Assembly (NCBI GenBank): GCA_016780695.1
Contig: JADHLK010000016.1
Location: 1-15,634 of the forward strand
Direction: 5' to 3'
Length of the DNA: 15,634 nt
Source: Alphaproteobacteria bacterium
GTDB taxonomy: Bacteria; Pseudomonadota; Alphaproteobacteria; Puniceispirillales; Puniceispirillaceae
Shown: positions 15,203 to 15,634 of the stretch, in pieces
Numbering within the stretch: the first letter of the stretch is position 1
Layout of the letters: the number at the start of each line of letters is the position of its first letter
Translations under genes and position numbers: made by a program
Notes under the pieces: model-generated
The model's database searches: none
Told to the model about the DNA's origin: nothing
What the model saw: the letters and a program-made list of their open reading frames with translations, nothing else

Positions 15203-15306
15203 CTGTCTGCTAACACTTTTGGAAGCGGCTTTCCTTATCGGGTTGCCGCCCAATAAAAAAGCCCTTCGGCGAATAAGTGGAACCGCTTCCATGCGTGTTA
15301 GCACAG
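15203..15306. repeat. Large bulged hairpin of about 100 nt between divergent units
   Basis: TGCTAACAC (15208-15216) pairs with GTGTTAGCA (15295-15303). After a mostly unpaired 3-nt internal loop, TGGAAGCGG (15220-15228) pairs with CCGCTTCCA (15283-15291). Then TTCC (15231-15234) pairs with GGAA (15279-15282) and TTATCG with CG-a-ATAA further in. CTG/CAG extends the base past a TC bulge. In total about 30 base pairs are interrupted only by short bulges. No flanking target duplication was seen. The pairing is clear; the role is unknown, with a structured RNA, an integron-type site or a mobile-element remnant as options. Confidence 0.7.
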
Positions 15307-15316
15307 CCCGATGCCA

Positions 15317-15339
15317 GGGTAGAAAAACGGGCTCTACCC
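15317..15339. repeat. Perfect 7-bp hairpin
   Basis: GGGTAGA (15317-15323) and TCTACCC (15333-15339) form a perfect 7-bp stem with a 9-nt loop, 11 bases after the large hairpin. There is no T-run on either side. It may extend the same structured region. Confidence 0.45.
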
Positions 15340-15375
15340 GCAAGAAATGCAAGGCTTGGTTTTGATTAAAGACTT

Positions 15376-15395
15376 ATTGTCACTGACAAGACAAT
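15376..15395. repeat. Inverted repeat ATTGTC-N8-GACAAT
   Basis: ATTGTC (15376-15381) and GACAAT (15390-15395) are perfect inverted repeats separated by 8 bases, spaced like an operator for a dimeric regulator. A TTGATT lies just upstream (15362-15367) but has no clear -10 partner. The repeat is about 70 bases before the small ORF at 15464. Confidence 0.35.
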
Positions 15396-15463
15396 CCATT
15401 CTGGCCAGAAAAAAGGCGCATCACAGGCACCGGCCCAGAACGATTGCGTCGCACCACAAGCTG

Positions 15464-15616
15464 ATGCGGGTTGAGGTTTTTGCAGCTGGCGGGGAAAATC
15501 CGCTCTGGAGCTGGCAGGTCATCCATCCAGATGGCACGCTGCTGGTTGTGGGGCAGGACGCGTGCACCGCCAATGAGGCGCGCAAAAAAGCCTGTGCCTG
15601 GATAGATACCCATTAA
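15464..15616 (+). CDS. Possible small protein of 50 residues, unknown
   Basis: From the ATG at 15464 the frame encodes 50 residues and ends in TAA. The composition looks coding: a WSWQVIHPDG beta-hairpin-like segment is followed by a helix, ANEARKKACAWIDTH, and the codons resemble those of neighbouring genes. The layout of a tryptophan pair, a turn and then an Ala-rich helix recalls small DUF1508-like domains, but I would not assign it. An ATG at 15347 in the same frame would give 89 residues, with a basic and less gene-like N-terminal part. No good ribosome-binding site supports either start. It may be a real small gene or a chance frame. Confidence 0.4.
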   Translation: MRVEVFAAGGENPLWSWQVIHPDGTLLVVGQDACTANEARKKACAWIDTH

Positions 15617-15634
15617 TGGCCAGATGAATTATTG

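Noticed and set aside
15255..15270. Intrinsic terminator on the minus strand (GCC-GAAG-GGC then six T)
   Set aside because: The stem is only 3 bp and it lies inside the larger fold; no gene on that strand is seen ending here.
15203..15306. Firm call of an integron attC site
   Set aside because: The outer boxes do not match the RYYYAAC/GTTRRRY consensus, only one copy is present and no integrase is in the window.
15090..15365. 91-codon plus-strand frame across the argD upstream region
   Set aside because: It runs through the argD promoter and the large hairpin, with no protein pattern; the hairpin explains the sequence better.

Overview
The window looks like ordinary chromosome from an alphaproteobacterium of moderately high GC content. 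The evidence is the gene content and order: argD-argF-hslO in one operon, a COX15-type heme A synthase, AspRS with the alphaproteobacterial form of motif 2, a Bmt-type homocysteine methyltransferase, DUF1289 and DUF1640 proteins. A marine lineage such as SAR116 would fit, but that is a guess. I see no phage, insertion sequence, CRISPR array or plasmid function, and no clearly new multi-gene system.

Layout. Positions 192-2261 (+) encode a predicted lipoprotein with cadherin-like repeats and a serralysin-type zinc metallopeptidase domain. It is interrupted by one in-frame TAA exactly where the Met-turn tyrosine is expected. Next come ctaA (2414-3436, +) and a membrane-anchored coiled-coil protein (3568-3954, +). 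A leftward cluster follows, in transcription order: a cysteine-free DJ-1/PfpI-like protein (7642-7121), a DUF1289 protein (7088-6861), a betaine/homocysteine methyltransferase (6839-5838) and aspS (5734-3965). After a 389-base stretch without a gene come a lipoprotein (8032-8835, +), a tRNA-Gly(CCC) on the minus strand (8881-8956), folE (9142-9759, +) and trkH (9848-11293, +). The right side is a second leftward operon, argD-argF-hslO-lipoprotein (15033-11314), with a recognisable promoter at 15122-15150. Positions 15034-15463 are noncoding but rich in inverted repeats, including a bulged hairpin of about 100 nt (15203-15306). A small possible ORF (15464-15616, +) ends the window.

How the genes work together. 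ArgD and ArgF catalyse successive parts of arginine synthesis, acetylornithine formation and ornithine to citrulline. hslO overlaps argF by one base, so the redox chaperone Hsp33 is probably translationally coupled to it. CtaA makes heme A for cytochrome oxidase. FolE starts pterin and folate synthesis, and Bmt regenerates methionine from homocysteine. TrkH is a potassium channel subunit whose TrkA partner is not in the window.

Most worth a second look are the nonsense codon in the protease gene, the large hairpin beside the argD promoter, a hairpin that pairs with the only Shine-Dalgarno-like sequence of trkH, and an exact 11-residue repeat in the coiled-coil protein.
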